The notes under the pieces are model-generated. The model had not been told where the DNA came from. It did not search any database and saw only the letters and a list, made by a program, of their open reading frames with translations. From Marimonas lutisalis (GTDB taxonomy: Bacteria; Pseudomonadota; Alphaproteobacteria; Rhodobacterales; Rhodobacteraceae), in contig NZ_SKCI01000001.1 in NCBI RefSeq assembly GCF_005434965.1, forward strand, positions 952,952 to 1,016,951: 64,000 nt of DNA, read 5' to 3'. The position numbers and the translations under genes were made by a program. The number at the start of each line of letters is the position of its first letter. Position 1 is the stretch's first letter. Shown piece by piece: positions 41,491 through 50,207 of the stretch.

Positions 41491-42492
41491 ATGCACGTGC
41501 TGACCAATCGACCGCTTTCCGCGGTCCTCATTCACAAGGCCGCTGCCATCATGGACGTCATCCTGCATATCGGGGCGCATCGCACCGCATCCACCACGCT
41601 TCAACACTACCTGCGCGCCAACCTGCACGCGCTGCGCGATCAGGGGATCGGGTTTGTCGGCCCGCGCAGAACCCGCGATGACGGCCTGCTCAGCGGTATC
41701 CAGCCCGACGGGGCAGGCGCGGCGCAACCGGACCAGGCGCGCCGCCGGATCGCGCGGCGCTGCGGCAGGGCGGCGAAATCCGGTCTTCGCCATCTTGTCA
41801 TCAGCGATGAAAACATGCTGGGCAGCGTGCGCCGCAACCTGCGCCAGCGGATGTTCTACCGCGATGCGGGCGCGCGGCTGGCGCGTTATGCCGACGCCTT
41901 CGACGGTCGGGTGGCGCGCGTTGTGCTTTCGCTGCGCGGTCTGGACGCGTACTGGACCTCGGCTCTGGCCTTCGGCGTCGGGCGGGGGCGCCCCTTGCCC
42001 ACGCCAGGCGATCTCGACCGGCTGGCGCAGACGCGCCGCAGCTGGCGCAACCTGGTCGAGGAGACGGCGGCGGCCTTCCCGGATGCCGAGATCCAGCTGC
42101 ACAGTCACGAAGATCTGGCCGGCCGGCCCGAGCGGCGGCTGTGGCACATGGTGGGTGGCGGGATCGAGCCACCGATGAACGCGGCGCGGCTCTGGCTCAA
42201 CCGCGCGCCGGACCTGCCCGAACTGCGCCGCCTGCTGGCCGCGCGCGGCGAAAACGCCGAGACCCTGCCCTCGGGCACGGGCCGTTGGGCCCCGTTCGAC
42301 GCGGCGCAGCTGGCCGCGCTGCGCGAAACCCATGCCGATGACATGTTCTGGCTGCGCGCCGGGGCAGACGGCACCGCAAAACTGATCGAGGAAGCGAACC
42401 CGGACCAAGGCGGGACCAACCTGCCGGACGGGACCAAGACAAGAGGACAAAAGGATGACGGACAAGACGGACGCATGGCGCGCGCTGGCTGA
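41491..42492 (+). CDS. Sulfotransferase-like (PAPS-binding motif) protein
   Basis: 333 aa from the ATG at 41491, which has a very good GGAGG six bases upstream; the domain itself begins at the second Met (41551). [21 protein letters not shown] matches the 5'-phosphosulfate loop of PAPS-dependent sulfotransferases (xxGxxRTASTTL), and [15 protein letters not shown] resembles their 3'-phosphate motif (RxxxxxxxS). Overall identity to characterised enzymes is probably low. The last 38 bases overlap the mcm start, so the two are translationally coupled. Role unknown; carbohydrate or envelope sulfation would be a guess. Confidence 0.65.
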   Translation: MHVLTNRPLSAVLIHKAAAIMDVILHIGAHRTASTTLQHYLRANLHALRDQGIGFVGPRRTRDDGLLSGIQPDGAGAAQPDQARRRIARRCGRAAKSGLRHLVISDENMLGSVRRNLRQRMFYRDAGARLARYADAFDGRVARVVLSLRGLDAYWTSALAFGVGRGRPLPTPGDLDRLAQTRRSWRNLVEETAAAFPDAEIQLHSHEDLAGRPERRLWHMVGGGIEPPMNAARLWLNRAPDLPELRRLLAARGENAETLPSGTGRWAPFDAAQLAALRETHADDMFWLRAGADGTAKLIEEANPDQGGTNLPDGTKTRGQKDDGQDGRMARAG

Positions 42493-44584
42493 GAAAGAGC
42501 TTCGCGGGCGCCCGCTCGACGATCTGACCTGGAACACGCTGGAAGGGATCGCGGTCAAACCGCTCTATACCGAGGCCGATACCGCGGACCTGCCGCATAT
42601 GGGCAGCCTGCCGGGGGCAGAGCCCTTCACCCGCGGCGTGAAGGCGACGATGTATGCCGGCCGGCCTTGGACGATCCGGCAATATGCGGGCTTTTCCACC
42701 GCCGAAGAGTCGAACGCCTTCTACCGCAAGGCGCTGGCCGCCGGGCAGCAGGGCGTTTCGGTTGCCTTCGACCTGGCCACGCACCGCGGCTATGACAGCG
42801 ATCACCCCCGCGTGGTGGGCGACGTGGGCAAGGCCGGCGTCGCCATCGACAGCGTCGAGGACATGAAGATCCTGTTCGACGGCATTCCGCTCGACAAGGT
42901 GTCGGTCTCGATGACGATGAACGGCGCGGTGATCCCGATCCTGGCCAGCTTCATCGTCACCGGCGAAGAGCAGGGCCATGACCGCAGCGTTCTCTCGGGC
43001 ACCATCCAGAACGACATTCTGAAAGAGTTCATGGTGCGCAACACCTATATCTATCCGCCCGAACCCTCGATGCGGATCATTTCGGACATCATCGAATACA
43101 CCTCGAACGAGATGCCGAAATTCAACTCGATCTCGATTTCCGGCTATCACATGCAGGAGGCCGGCGCGAACTTGGTGCAGGAGCTGGCCTATACCCTGGC
43201 CGATGGGCGCGAATACGTGCGCGCGGCGATCAATGCCGGCATGGACGTTGACAAGTTCGCTGGCCGCCTGTCGTTCTTCTTTGCCATCGGCATGAATTTC
43301 TTCATGGAGGCGGCCAAGCTGCGCGCCGCGCGCCTCTTGTGGCACCGCGTGATGACCGAGTTCGGCGCCAAGAACGAACGCTCCAAAATGCTGCGCACCC
43401 ATTGCCAGACCAGCGGTGTCAGCCTGCAGGAGCAGGACCCCTACAACAACGTCATCCGCACCGCCTATGAGGCGATGGCGGCGGCGCTGGGCGGCACGCA
43501 GTCGCTGCACACCAATGCGCTCGACGAGGCGATCGCCCTGCCGACCGAGTTCTCGGCCCGCATCGCCCGCAACACCCAGCTGATCCTGCAGGAGGAAACC
43601 GGCATCACCAATGTCGTCGATCCGCTGGCCGGCTCCTACTATGTCGAGAGCCTGACCAACGAGCTGGCCGAGAAGGCTTGGGCGCTGATGGAAGAGGTCG
43701 AAGAGATGGGCGGCATGACCAAGGCCGTCGAATCCGGCATGCCCAAGCTCAGGATCGAGGAATCCGCCGCCACCCGCCAGGCGATGATCGACCGTGGAGA
43801 CGAGGTGATCGTCGGCGTCAACAAGTACCGCCGCGAGACCGAGGATCCGATCGACATCCTCGATATCGACAACCAGAAAGTGCGCGAGGGCCAGATCGCC
43901 CGGCTGGAGAAAATCCGCGCCGAACGCGACGAGGCCGCCTGCCAGGCCGCTCTCGACGAACTGACACGCCGCGCCAAGGACGGCGGCAACCTGCTCGAAG
44001 CGGCGGTCGAAGCCGCCCGCGCCCGGGCCTCCGTGGGGGAAATCAGCATGAGCTTGGAAAAGGAATTCGGCCGCCACCGTGCCGAGGTGAAAACCCTGGC
44101 CGGCGTCTACGGCGCCGCCTACGAGGGCGACGAGGGCTTTGCCGCGATCCAGAAATCGATCGAGGCGTTTGCCGAGGAAGAAGGCCGCCGCCCGCGGCTC
44201 CTGGTCGTCAAGATGGGCCAGGACGGCCATGACCGCGGCGCCAAGGTGATTGCCACGGCCTTTGCCGATATCGGTTTCGATGTCGATGTCGGTCCGCTTT
44301 TCCAGACACCGGAAGAGGCCGCGCAGGACGCCATCGACAACGATGTGCATGTTGTCGGCATTTCCAGCCAGGCCGCGGGCCACAAGACGCTGGCGCCGCA
44401 GCTGATCGAAGAGCTGAAGAAGAAGGATGCCGAGGACATTATCGTGATCTGTGGAGGGGTGATCCCGCAGCAGGATTACGAGTTCCTGAAAAAGGCGGGC
44501 GTCAAGGCGATCTTCGGTCCCGGCACCAACATCCCGCATGCCGCGCAGGAAATCCTCGATCTGATCCGCGCCGCGCGCGGATAA
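42455..44584 (+). CDS. mcm: Methylmalonyl-CoA mutase, single-chain
   Basis: 709 aa, AGAGGACAAAAGG before the ATG. N-terminal TIM barrel: [108 protein letters not shown]-terminal cobalamin domain: [35 protein letters not shown] with His592 as lower cobalt ligand, then [13 protein letters not shown] and [18 protein letters not shown]. It converts (R)-methylmalonyl-CoA to succinyl-CoA, completing propionate assimilation begun by Pcc. The epimerase gene is not seen here. The VOC protein at 45181 is not a good epimerase candidate. Confidence 0.95.
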   Translation: MTDKTDAWRALAEKELRGRPLDDLTWNTLEGIAVKPLYTEADTADLPHMGSLPGAEPFTRGVKATMYAGRPWTIRQYAGFSTAEESNAFYRKALAAGQQGVSVAFDLATHRGYDSDHPRVVGDVGKAGVAIDSVEDMKILFDGIPLDKVSVSMTMNGAVIPILASFIVTGEEQGHDRSVLSGTIQNDILKEFMVRNTYIYPPEPSMRIISDIIEYTSNEMPKFNSISISGYHMQEAGANLVQELAYTLADGREYVRAAINAGMDVDKFAGRLSFFFAIGMNFFMEAAKLRAARLLWHRVMTEFGAKNERSKMLRTHCQTSGVSLQEQDPYNNVIRTAYEAMAAALGGTQSLHTNALDEAIALPTEFSARIARNTQLILQEETGITNVVDPLAGSYYVESLTNELAEKAWALMEEVEEMGGMTKAVESGMPKLRIEESAATRQAMIDRGDEVIVGVNKYRRETEDPIDILDIDNQKVREGQIARLEKIRAERDEAACQAALDELTRRAKDGGNLLEAAVEAARARASVGEISMSLEKEFGRHRAEVKTLAGVYGAAYEGDEGFAAIQKSIEAFAEEEGRRPRLLVVKMGQDGHDRGAKVIATAFADIGFDVDVGPLFQTPEEAAQDAIDNDVHVVGISSQAAGHKTLAPQLIEELKKKDAEDIIVICGGVIPQQDYEFLKKAGVKAIFGPGTNIPHAAQEILDLIRAARG

Positions 44585-44614
44585 GCGGGCAGGGGGGGGC
44601 TGTCTGCCCCCCCT

Positions 44615-44642
44615 GGTGCAAATTGCCCTTGCAATTTGCACC
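44615..44642 (+). terminator. Perfect hairpin after mcm
   Basis: GGTGCAAATTGC-CCTT-GCAATTTGCACC is a perfect 12-bp stem with a 4-base loop, 31 bases after the mcm stop. It is preceded by a second G/C stem (GGGGGGC..GCCCCCC). There is no U-run. The stretch that follows (CGAGGATATTT..AAGATGAAGG) resembles a pre-gene motif I have often seen in Rhodobacterales. Confidence 0.55.
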
Positions 44643-44684
44643 ACCCCCCCCCGAGGATATTTGCAGCAAGATGAAGGAGGGGGC

Positions 44685-45170
44685 ATGTCGATCCGTGCAA
44701 AGATCATTCTGGGCCAGGTGATCGGTCTGGCCTGGGCGGTCACCGTGGTCTGGCTGCCGATGACTATGTCGGCGCCCTTCATGCCGCTCAACACCGTGAT
44801 GATCACCGCGCTGATGCCCGGCGGTCTCGTGCTACTGGCGATGGTGTCGATGATCGCGCTCAGGCGGCTGTTCGATTCTTCGGTGATCGCGGGCGGCGCG
44901 CTGCATCCCGGCTCGCGCGCCGAGATCGATCAACGCGCGCTTTCGAACACGTTGGAACAGCTCGTCGTGGCCATCGTGCTCTGGCCCTTCGCGGCGCTGA
45001 CGCTGGGCGGGTTCGTTGTTTTGTGGATGGGGATCAGCTTCGCGCTCGCGCGGCTGGTCTACTGGCTGGGCTACCATGTCTCGCCGCTTGTCAAGTCGGT
45101 GGGCTTTGGCGCAACATTCTATCCGACGGTTCTCGCCACGCTGTGGGCCGTGCTGAAATGGGCAACATGA
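44685..45170 (+). CDS. MAPEG-family membrane protein
   Basis: 161 aa from the ATG at 44685 (GAAGGAGGGGGC). Four helices: KIILGQVIGLAWAVTVVWLP, MITALMPGGLVLLAMVSMIALRR, LEQLVVAIVLWPFAALTLGGFVVLWMGISFALARLVYWLGYH and VGFGATFYPTVLATLWAVL. The segment ALSNTLEQLVVAIVLWPFAAL.. RLVYWLGY fits MAPEG (membrane-associated eicosanoid/glutathione metabolism) proteins of bacteria. Activity not known. Separate from mcm because of the hairpin between; followed by the VOC gene after 10 bases. Confidence 0.72.
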   Translation: MSIRAKIILGQVIGLAWAVTVVWLPMTMSAPFMPLNTVMITALMPGGLVLLAMVSMIALRRLFDSSVIAGGALHPGSRAEIDQRALSNTLEQLVVAIVLWPFAALTLGGFVVLWMGISFALARLVYWLGYHVSPLVKSVGFGATFYPTVLATLWAVLKWAT

Positions 45171-45180
45171 GGGGGCGTTG

Positions 45181-45795
45181 ATGCTGAAACTCGATCACCT
45201 GGCCGTGGCCTGCACCGACCTCGAAGAGGGGCGCGCCTATGTCGAGGCGACGCTGGGCGTGCCGATGCAGGCCGGTGGCAAGCATGTGAATTTCGGCACC
45301 TACAATTACCTGATGGGGCTCGAGGACGGCGTTTATCTCGAGGTCATCGCGATCGACCCCGACGCGCCTGACCCGGGGCGCCGCCGCTGGTTCGACCTGG
45401 ACGATTTCTCCGGACCGCCGCGGCTGACCAACTGGATCTGCCAGACCGGGGATATCGACGCGGCGCTGGCGCTTGCGCCCGATGGTATGGGCGCGCCGCT
45501 GGATCAGCGCCGCGACGACCTGACCTGGAAAATGGCCGCGGGCGAAGAGGGGCATTTGCCGGTGTCCGGCGGGTTCCCGGCGGTGATTTCCTGGGGGGAC
45601 ACGCCGCACCCGTCCACCCGGCTTGCGCCCACCGGCGTGCGGCTGGAGCGGCTGGTCATCACCAACCCCGAGGCTGAACGGCTGACCCGCGTGCTCGAAC
45701 CGCTCCTGTCGGATGCGCGGATCGTAATCGAAGCGGGCGAGAAGGCGCTGCGTGCCGAGTTCTCGACACCCTTGGGCAGGCGGGTCCTGGAGTGA
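45181..45795 (+). CDS. VOC/glyoxalase-like domain protein
   Basis: 204 aa from the ATG at 45181 (GAGGGGGCGTTG). It belongs to the 'Glyoxalase_3'-like group rather than the methylmalonyl-CoA epimerases: LKLDHLAVACTDLEEGRAYVEATLGVPMQAGGKHVNFGTYNYLMGLEDGVYLEVIAIDPDAP, followed by FPAVISWGDTPHPSTRLAPTGVRLERLVITNPEAERLTRVL. Soluble. Substrate unknown. Its stop overlaps the GNAT gene start (GTGA). Confidence 0.78.
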   Translation: MLKLDHLAVACTDLEEGRAYVEATLGVPMQAGGKHVNFGTYNYLMGLEDGVYLEVIAIDPDAPDPGRRRWFDLDDFSGPPRLTNWICQTGDIDAALALAPDGMGAPLDQRRDDLTWKMAAGEEGHLPVSGGFPAVISWGDTPHPSTRLAPTGVRLERLVITNPEAERLTRVLEPLLSDARIVIEAGEKALRAEFSTPLGRRVLE

Positions 45796-46268
45796 TCCGC
45801 CCGGCCGAGCCGCGCGATGCCCCGGGTATCGCCGCGATCTGGAACCACATCATCCGCGACACCACGATCACGTTTACTACCGAGGAAAAGACCGAAGCCG
45901 GGCTAGTGGCGATGATGGCCGAGCGCGCGCCGGGCTTCCTCGTGGCTGAGGAGGCGGGCGAGGTGCTGGGGTTTGCCACCTATGGCACCTTCCGCAACGG
46001 CCCCGGCTATGCCCATGCGCGCGAACTGACCATTCAGCTGGGCCCCGGCGCGCGCGGCCGCGGCGTGGGCCGCGCCCTGATGAATGCGCTCGAGGACGCC
46101 GCGCGCAGTGAAGGCGTGCATGTGCTGATGGCCGGGATCAGCGGCGCGAACCCCGGCTCGGTCGCGTTCCACGCCCGTCTGGGGTTCGAGACCTGCGGTA
46201 CGATCCGCGAGGTTGGGCACAAGTGGGGCAACTGGCTCGATCTGGTCCTGATGCAGAAAATTCTCTGA
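45792..46268 (+). CDS. GNAT acetyltransferase, phosphinothricin-N-acetyltransferase-like
   Basis: 158 aa; starts with GTG overlapping the upstream stop. Acetyl-CoA-binding motif in ELTIQLGPGARGRGVGRALMNALEDAARSEG (Q/R-x-x-G-x-G/A), and the PAT-type signature IRPAEPRDAPGIAAIWNHIIRDTTITFTTEEKTE, ANPGSVAFHARLGFETCGTIREVGHKWGNWLDLVLMQ. Acetylates an amino group of a small molecule such as methionine sulfoximine, phosphinothricin or an amino acid. It is the last gene of a three-gene MAPEG-VOC-GNAT run. Confidence 0.85.
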   Translation: MIRPAEPRDAPGIAAIWNHIIRDTTITFTTEEKTEAGLVAMMAERAPGFLVAEEAGEVLGFATYGTFRNGPGYAHARELTIQLGPGARGRGVGRALMNALEDAARSEGVHVLMAGISGANPGSVAFHARLGFETCGTIREVGHKWGNWLDLVLMQKIL

Positions 46269-46271
46269 CCC

Positions 46272-46288
46272 GGGCGCAGTTTGCGCCC
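46272..46288 (+). terminator. Short perfect hairpin after GNAT gene
   Basis: GGGCGCA-GTT-TGCGCCC, a 7-bp stem with a 3-base loop, four bases after the stop. No U-run. Confidence 0.35.
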
Positions 46289-46322
46289 TGACAGGGCCGG
46301 GCGGAGCGGGTAGGGTGCGCCC

Positions 46323-47003
46323 ATGTCGATCTGGTCCCGTATCACGGCCGCTGTTTCCGCGCTGGCCAAGGGTGAACCCCTTTCGGCGGTGTTCGAGCAT
46401 CTGCGCACGCCGCCCGAGCGCTCGGTCGCCTTTACCATCGCGGTGATCGCGCTGGGCGCTAAAATGGCCAAGGCCGACGGCCAGGTGACGCGCGACGAGG
46501 TCACCGCCTTCCGCGAGGTGTTCCAGATCGCGGAAGAGGACACGGCGGGTGCGGCCAAAGTGTTCAACCTCGCCCGGCAGGACGTGGCCGGCTACGAGGA
46601 TTACGCCAGAAAGATCCGCGCGATGTTCGGGGACGGCTCGGAAACGCTGTGCGACCTGATGGAGGGGCTGTTCTATATCGCCATGGCCGACGGTACCTAT
46701 CACCCCAACGAGGACGAGTTCCTGGCCCGTGTCGCCGGCATTTTCGGCCTGCCCGAGGCCAAGTTCCGCAGGCTGCGCGCACGTTTCGTGCAGGATGTCG
46801 AGCCCGACCCCTACGACGTGCTGGGCGTGGCCCATGACGCGCCGCTCGACAGCATTCGCGAGGCCTGGCGCACCCAGGTGCGCGAAAGCCACCCGGACCG
46901 GCTGCTGGCGCGCGGCCTGCCCGAAGAGGCGATGAAACTGGCCGAGAAGCGGATGATCGCCATCAACCACGCCTGGGAGGAGATCCGGAAGGAAAGGGCC
47001 TGA
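46323..47003 (+). CDS. DjlA-like J-domain protein with TerB domain
   Basis: 226 aa. N-terminal about 150 residues are a TerB-type helical domain (AFTIAVIALGAKMAKADGQVTRDEVTAFREVF ... LMEGLFYIAMADGTYHPNEDEFLARVAGIFGL). The C-terminal J domain (DPYDVLGVAHDAPLDSIREAWRTQVRESHPDRLLARGLPEEAMKLAEKRMIAINHAWEEI) has the HPD tripeptide. It should stimulate DnaK ATPase; a membrane anchor as in E. coli DjlA is not seen. Followed after 6 bases by the nuclease-like gene. Confidence 0.85.
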   Translation: MSIWSRITAAVSALAKGEPLSAVFEHLRTPPERSVAFTIAVIALGAKMAKADGQVTRDEVTAFREVFQIAEEDTAGAAKVFNLARQDVAGYEDYARKIRAMFGDGSETLCDLMEGLFYIAMADGTYHPNEDEFLARVAGIFGLPEAKFRRLRARFVQDVEPDPYDVLGVAHDAPLDSIREAWRTQVRESHPDRLLARGLPEEAMKLAEKRMIAINHAWEEIRKERA

Positions 47004-47009
47004 GCCGCC

Positions 47010-48041
47010 ATGCGCATCGCCACCTACAATGTCGAATGGTTCAACAACCTCTTTGACGACGACGGCCATCTTCTGATGGATGATGGCTGGTCGGGCCGGC
47101 AGGACGTTACGAGGGCCCGGCAGATCGAGGCGCTGGGCGTGGTCTTTGCCGCCATGGATGCCGACGCGGTGATGGTGATCGAGGCGCCCGACCATAACGG
47201 CACACGCAACACCGTCCCGGCGCTCGAAGAGTTCGCCCGCGCCTTCGACCTGCGGGCGCGCCGCGCGCTGGTCGGCTTCGAAAACGATACCCAGCAGGAA
47301 ATCGCCCTGATGTACGATCCGGATGTGCTGAGCGTCCGGCACGACCCGCAGGGCGACGCGACCGGCAAGAAGGGCGCCCGCGGTGCGCCGCGCTTCGACA
47401 GCGTCTTCCGCATTGACCTCGATATCGACGCAACCGAGGACCTGGTGCGCTTTTCCAAGCCCCCGCTCGAGGTGGCGGCGCAGACGGCGGACGGCTTCGC
47501 CTTCCGCCTCATTGGCGCGCATCTGAAATCCAAGGCCCCGCATGGCGCGCGCGGCAAGGATGCGATCATGCGCGCGGCGATCCAGAACCGGCGCAAGCAG
47601 CTGGCCCAGGCGATCTGGCTGCGCCGCCGGGTCGAGGAACACCTCGAGGAGGGCACGCCACTCATCGTGCTGGGCGATCTCAACGACGGTCCGGGGCTCG
47701 ATGAGTACGAGGGCCTCTTCGGCCGCTCCTCGGTCGAGATCGTGCTGGGTGAACATGACGGTATCCCGCTCTATGACCCGCATGCGCGCCTGGCGCTGCA
47801 ACGCCTGATCGGGGCCCAACCCACCTCGGCGCGGTTCTACATCGCCGATCATCATCGCTATCTGCAGGCGCTGCTGGACTACATCATGGTGTCGCCCGAT
47901 CTGCGCAGCCATGCGCCGCGCTGGCGGATCTGGCATCCGTTCGACGATCCCGATTGCTGGCATGTGCCGGAGCTGCGCGAGGCGCTGATTACCGCCTCCG
48001 ATCACTTCCCGGTCACGCTCGATCTCGATCTGCCGTCTTAA
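47010..48041 (+). CDS. Endonuclease/exonuclease/phosphatase-family protein
   Basis: 343 aa. EEP fold motifs: RIATYNVEWFNNLF (N), ADAVMVIEAPDHNGT (E), LIGAHLKSKAP (H), IVLGDLNDGPGLDEYE (GDxND), and the final SDHFPVTLDLDL (SDH). The E-in-A-P variation (VIEAPD) departs from the usual xxEVxx. No signal peptide. Phosphodiesterase activity on nucleic acid or a phosphoester is expected; specificity unknown. Probably an operon with the J-domain gene. Confidence 0.85.
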   Translation: MRIATYNVEWFNNLFDDDGHLLMDDGWSGRQDVTRARQIEALGVVFAAMDADAVMVIEAPDHNGTRNTVPALEEFARAFDLRARRALVGFENDTQQEIALMYDPDVLSVRHDPQGDATGKKGARGAPRFDSVFRIDLDIDATEDLVRFSKPPLEVAAQTADGFAFRLIGAHLKSKAPHGARGKDAIMRAAIQNRRKQLAQAIWLRRRVEEHLEEGTPLIVLGDLNDGPGLDEYEGLFGRSSVEIVLGEHDGIPLYDPHARLALQRLIGAQPTSARFYIADHHRYLQALLDYIMVSPDLRSHAPRWRIWHPFDDPDCWHVPELREALITASDHFPVTLDLDLPS

Positions 48042-48072
48042 ATTTATGACCCGGAATGACTATATTAGGAAC

Positions 48073-48435
48073 ATGAGGAAAATCGCTCTCATCACCTGTG
48101 CTGCTATTCTCGTCGCACCCCTTCACGCGCAAGAAGCCGAAGATGACGGCTTTTCGCTGATGGAGGAGGGCGCGAAGCTTTTCATGCGGGGCATCATGCG
48201 GGAAATGGAGCCCGCGCTCGACGATCTCAAGAAGTTCTCCGAGGAGATCGAGCCGGGCCTCAGGCAATTCGTCGAACAGATGGGCCCGGCGCTGGGCGAG
48301 TTGATGGAAAAGATCGACGATTTCACCGCCTATCATCCGCCCGAAATCCTGCCCAACGGCGATATCATCATTCGCCGCAAGACCCCGCTGGAACGCGAGA
48401 TGGAAAAGCAGGACGGCGAAGAGATCGAGCTCTGA
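48073..48435 (+). CDS. Small exported protein of the Rhodobacterales 'AAA+ family ATPase' (misnamed) type
   Basis: 120 aa from the ATG at 48073 (TTAGGAAC upstream); an in-frame ATG at 48046 is less likely. Signal peptide MRKIALITCAAILVAPLHAQEA. The mature protein is acidic and amphipathic (MEEGAKLFMRGIMREMEPALDDLKKFSEEIEPGLRQFVEQMGPALGELMEKIDDFTAYHPPEILPNGDIIIRRKTPLEREMEK). The YHPPEILPNGDIIIRRK end is shared with small Rhodobacterales proteins often labelled AAA+ ATPase. There is no Walker A or B here and the protein is exported, so that label is not supported. Convergent with the mttB-like gene. Confidence 0.7.
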   Translation: MRKIALITCAAILVAPLHAQEAEDDGFSLMEEGAKLFMRGIMREMEPALDDLKKFSEEIEPGLRQFVEQMGPALGELMEKIDDFTAYHPPEILPNGDIIIRRKTPLEREMEKQDGEEIEL

Positions 48436-48442
48436 GCCGCGC

Positions 48443-49981
48443 CTATCCTGGCAGGTGAATCCTGAACCTTTCCCGGATCGCCCGGTCAAGCATCGGGTCG
48501 AACCGCGCCGCCGACGGTTCGGCCAGGATCGCCTCTTTGCGTGCTGTGGCCTTGCCGATCAGGTCCGGCTTGCCCTTTTCCTCCCACTCCTTGGGCGATG
48601 TCCGGTCGCCAAGGCTGGGATAGACGTGATCGGCCTGCATCCGCGCCAGTGTCGCGCCGGTGCCCAGGTAATGGCCCGATCCGCCCAGGCAGACCTCGCG
48701 CATCTGGTCCAGCGCCAGGGTTTCGTCATCCACCTCGATCCCGCGCACGCAGCGCAGCGCCTGGCCGATCAGGTCATCGCCTAGGATCAGGCTTTCGTGG
48801 CAGAAGCCCAGAAGCGAAGCATGCATGCCCGCGGCCTCGTAAACCATGTTGAGCCCCGCCAGCCCCGCCATCACGTTCGAGCACATCTGCTCCCACCCGG
48901 CCTGCATGTCGGGCAGTTTGCTGTCGGCAATCCCGGCCGCGGCGCCGCCGGGCAGGCCATAGAACCGGTGCATCTGCGCACAGCCTGCGGTCAGCAGCGC
49001 CTGCTCCCCCGATCCGCCGGTCATCGCGCCGGTGCGCAGGTCCAGGCCAAAGGGCCAGGTGCCGAAAATCGCCGGGTGGCCGGGTTTTATCGCGTTCACA
49101 TAGATCACGCCCGCCAGGCACTCGGCCACCGCCTGCACGATCGCGCCCGCCACGGTCGACGGTGCGGTCGCGCCTGCCATGCCCGCGCTTAGCAGCAGAA
49201 CGGGCATGCCGCCCGCGATTACCCGCTCCATCACAAGGCAGCTTTCGGTGGCGAATTTCATCGGCGGCACGACAAAACAGTTCGAGTTCGACACGAAGGG
49301 CCGCGCCCGCCAGGCATCCTCGCCGCCAGCGATCATGTGCAGCATCTCCAACGCGTCATCCACGTGATCGGCCTCGGTGAACGAGGTGCCCACATGCTTC
49401 GTCGTGCCGGCGCAGCAGGCATAGACCGTGTTCAGGTCCATGTCCCGATTGTCCTCGATATCGCGGCAGACCATCGGGCGTTGCAGGAAATGGATATTGT
49501 CCAGCCGGTCGGTGATACGGGCGGCATCGAACAGGTCCTGCGCCGTGCTGTGGCGATAGTTGCGGCCTTCGACATCCACCATGCTCACCGCCGCTCCGGC
49601 GGTGCCATAATGCACCCGCGCGCCCGACAGCGTCAGGTCATGCGCCGGATCGCGGCCAAACAGCGTGATGTCGCGGGCGGCCTTGGCCAGCATGTCCTCG
49701 ACCAGCGCGGGCGAAAACCGCAGACGCCCGTCATTGCCCAATACGGCACCGGCCGCGGTCATCACCTCGATGCCGGATTGCGGCGCATCGGCCAGGCCGA
49801 TCTCTTCCAGTGCCTGCAACGCGGCGCGGTGGATGCGGGTTTCATCCGCTTCGCTCAGCGGGCGATAGAGCCCGCCTTCCAGCCCGGGGCGGATCGGGCG
49901 AATGGCCTCGCTCAGCGGGGCCTGCCGGGCGGCGCGGCGGGCGGTGCGGCCGCCGCTGCGGCGTAGGGTGCGTGTTGTCAT
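48443..49981 (-). CDS. Trimethylamine-methyltransferase (MttB) superfamily protein, non-pyrrolysine
   Basis: 512 aa, full length and without an in-frame UAG, so a non-pyrrolysine MttB homologue. TIM barrel: GLEGGLYRPLSEADETRIHRAALQALEEIGLADAP, VHYGTAGAAVSMVDVEGRNYRHSTAQDLFDAARITDRLDNIHFLQRPMVCRD, FVSNSNCFVVPPMKFATESCLVMERVIAGGMPVLLLSAGMAGATAPSTVAGAIVQ. Relatives (MtgB-type) demethylate glycine betaine or other quaternary amines, using a corrinoid protein. No corrinoid protein or reactivase gene is adjacent, so the methyl acceptor is unknown. It fits the choline/betaine theme of the window. Confidence 0.85.
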   Translation of the reverse strand: MTTRTLRRSGGRTARRAARQAPLSEAIRPIRPGLEGGLYRPLSEADETRIHRAALQALEEIGLADAPQSGIEVMTAAGAVLGNDGRLRFSPALVEDMLAKAARDITLFGRDPAHDLTLSGARVHYGTAGAAVSMVDVEGRNYRHSTAQDLFDAARITDRLDNIHFLQRPMVCRDIEDNRDMDLNTVYACCAGTTKHVGTSFTEADHVDDALEMLHMIAGGEDAWRARPFVSNSNCFVVPPMKFATESCLVMERVIAGGMPVLLLSAGMAGATAPSTVAGAIVQAVAECLAGVIYVNAIKPGHPAIFGTWPFGLDLRTGAMTGGSGEQALLTAGCAQMHRFYGLPGGAAAGIADSKLPDMQAGWEQMCSNVMAGLAGLNMVYEAAGMHASLLGFCHESLILGDDLIGQALRCVRGIEVDDETLALDQMREVCLGGSGHYLGTGATLARMQADHVYPSLGDRTSPKEWEEKGKPDLIGKATARKEAILAEPSAARFDPMLDRAIRERFRIHLPG

Positions 49982-50207
49982 GTGGTAAAGTCCTTGAAGG
50001 TGTTCGAAACAGGGTCAGTTGCGAACACCGCCCGGCCGTCCCCGTGCCGCACGGCCACGCTCTGCACCGATGGTGCGCGTGACCAGCGAAATCATACAGG
50101 CGGGATCTTGCATCCAGGCCCCTTCCGTCAACATGGGGCCCAGTTTTGCGGGCTGGCGCGTGGCGTCTAACCCGCCTGCGACATTCTGTCGTTTTCAGAC
50201 CTTTGCG

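Noticed and set aside
40892-41503. Plus-strand open frame of about 203 codons after the pccA-linked lipoprotein gene
   Set aside because: It overlaps the DUF4174 gene on the other strand, which has a signal peptide and ribosome site; the plus-frame peptide has no such features.
42197-44806. 869-codon minus-strand frame across methylmalonyl-CoA mutase
   Set aside because: Antisense shadow of mcm; low-complexity His/Gly/Asp composition and no ribosome site.
45181-45795. VOC protein as the missing methylmalonyl-CoA epimerase
   Set aside because: It is longer than epimerases and matches the Glyoxalase_3-like group (LEVIAIDPDAP.., FPAVISWG); the metal-ligand pattern of epimerase is not seen.
45903-48005. 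700-codon minus-strand frame over the GNAT, J-domain and nuclease genes
   Set aside because: Antisense shadow of three well-supported genes.
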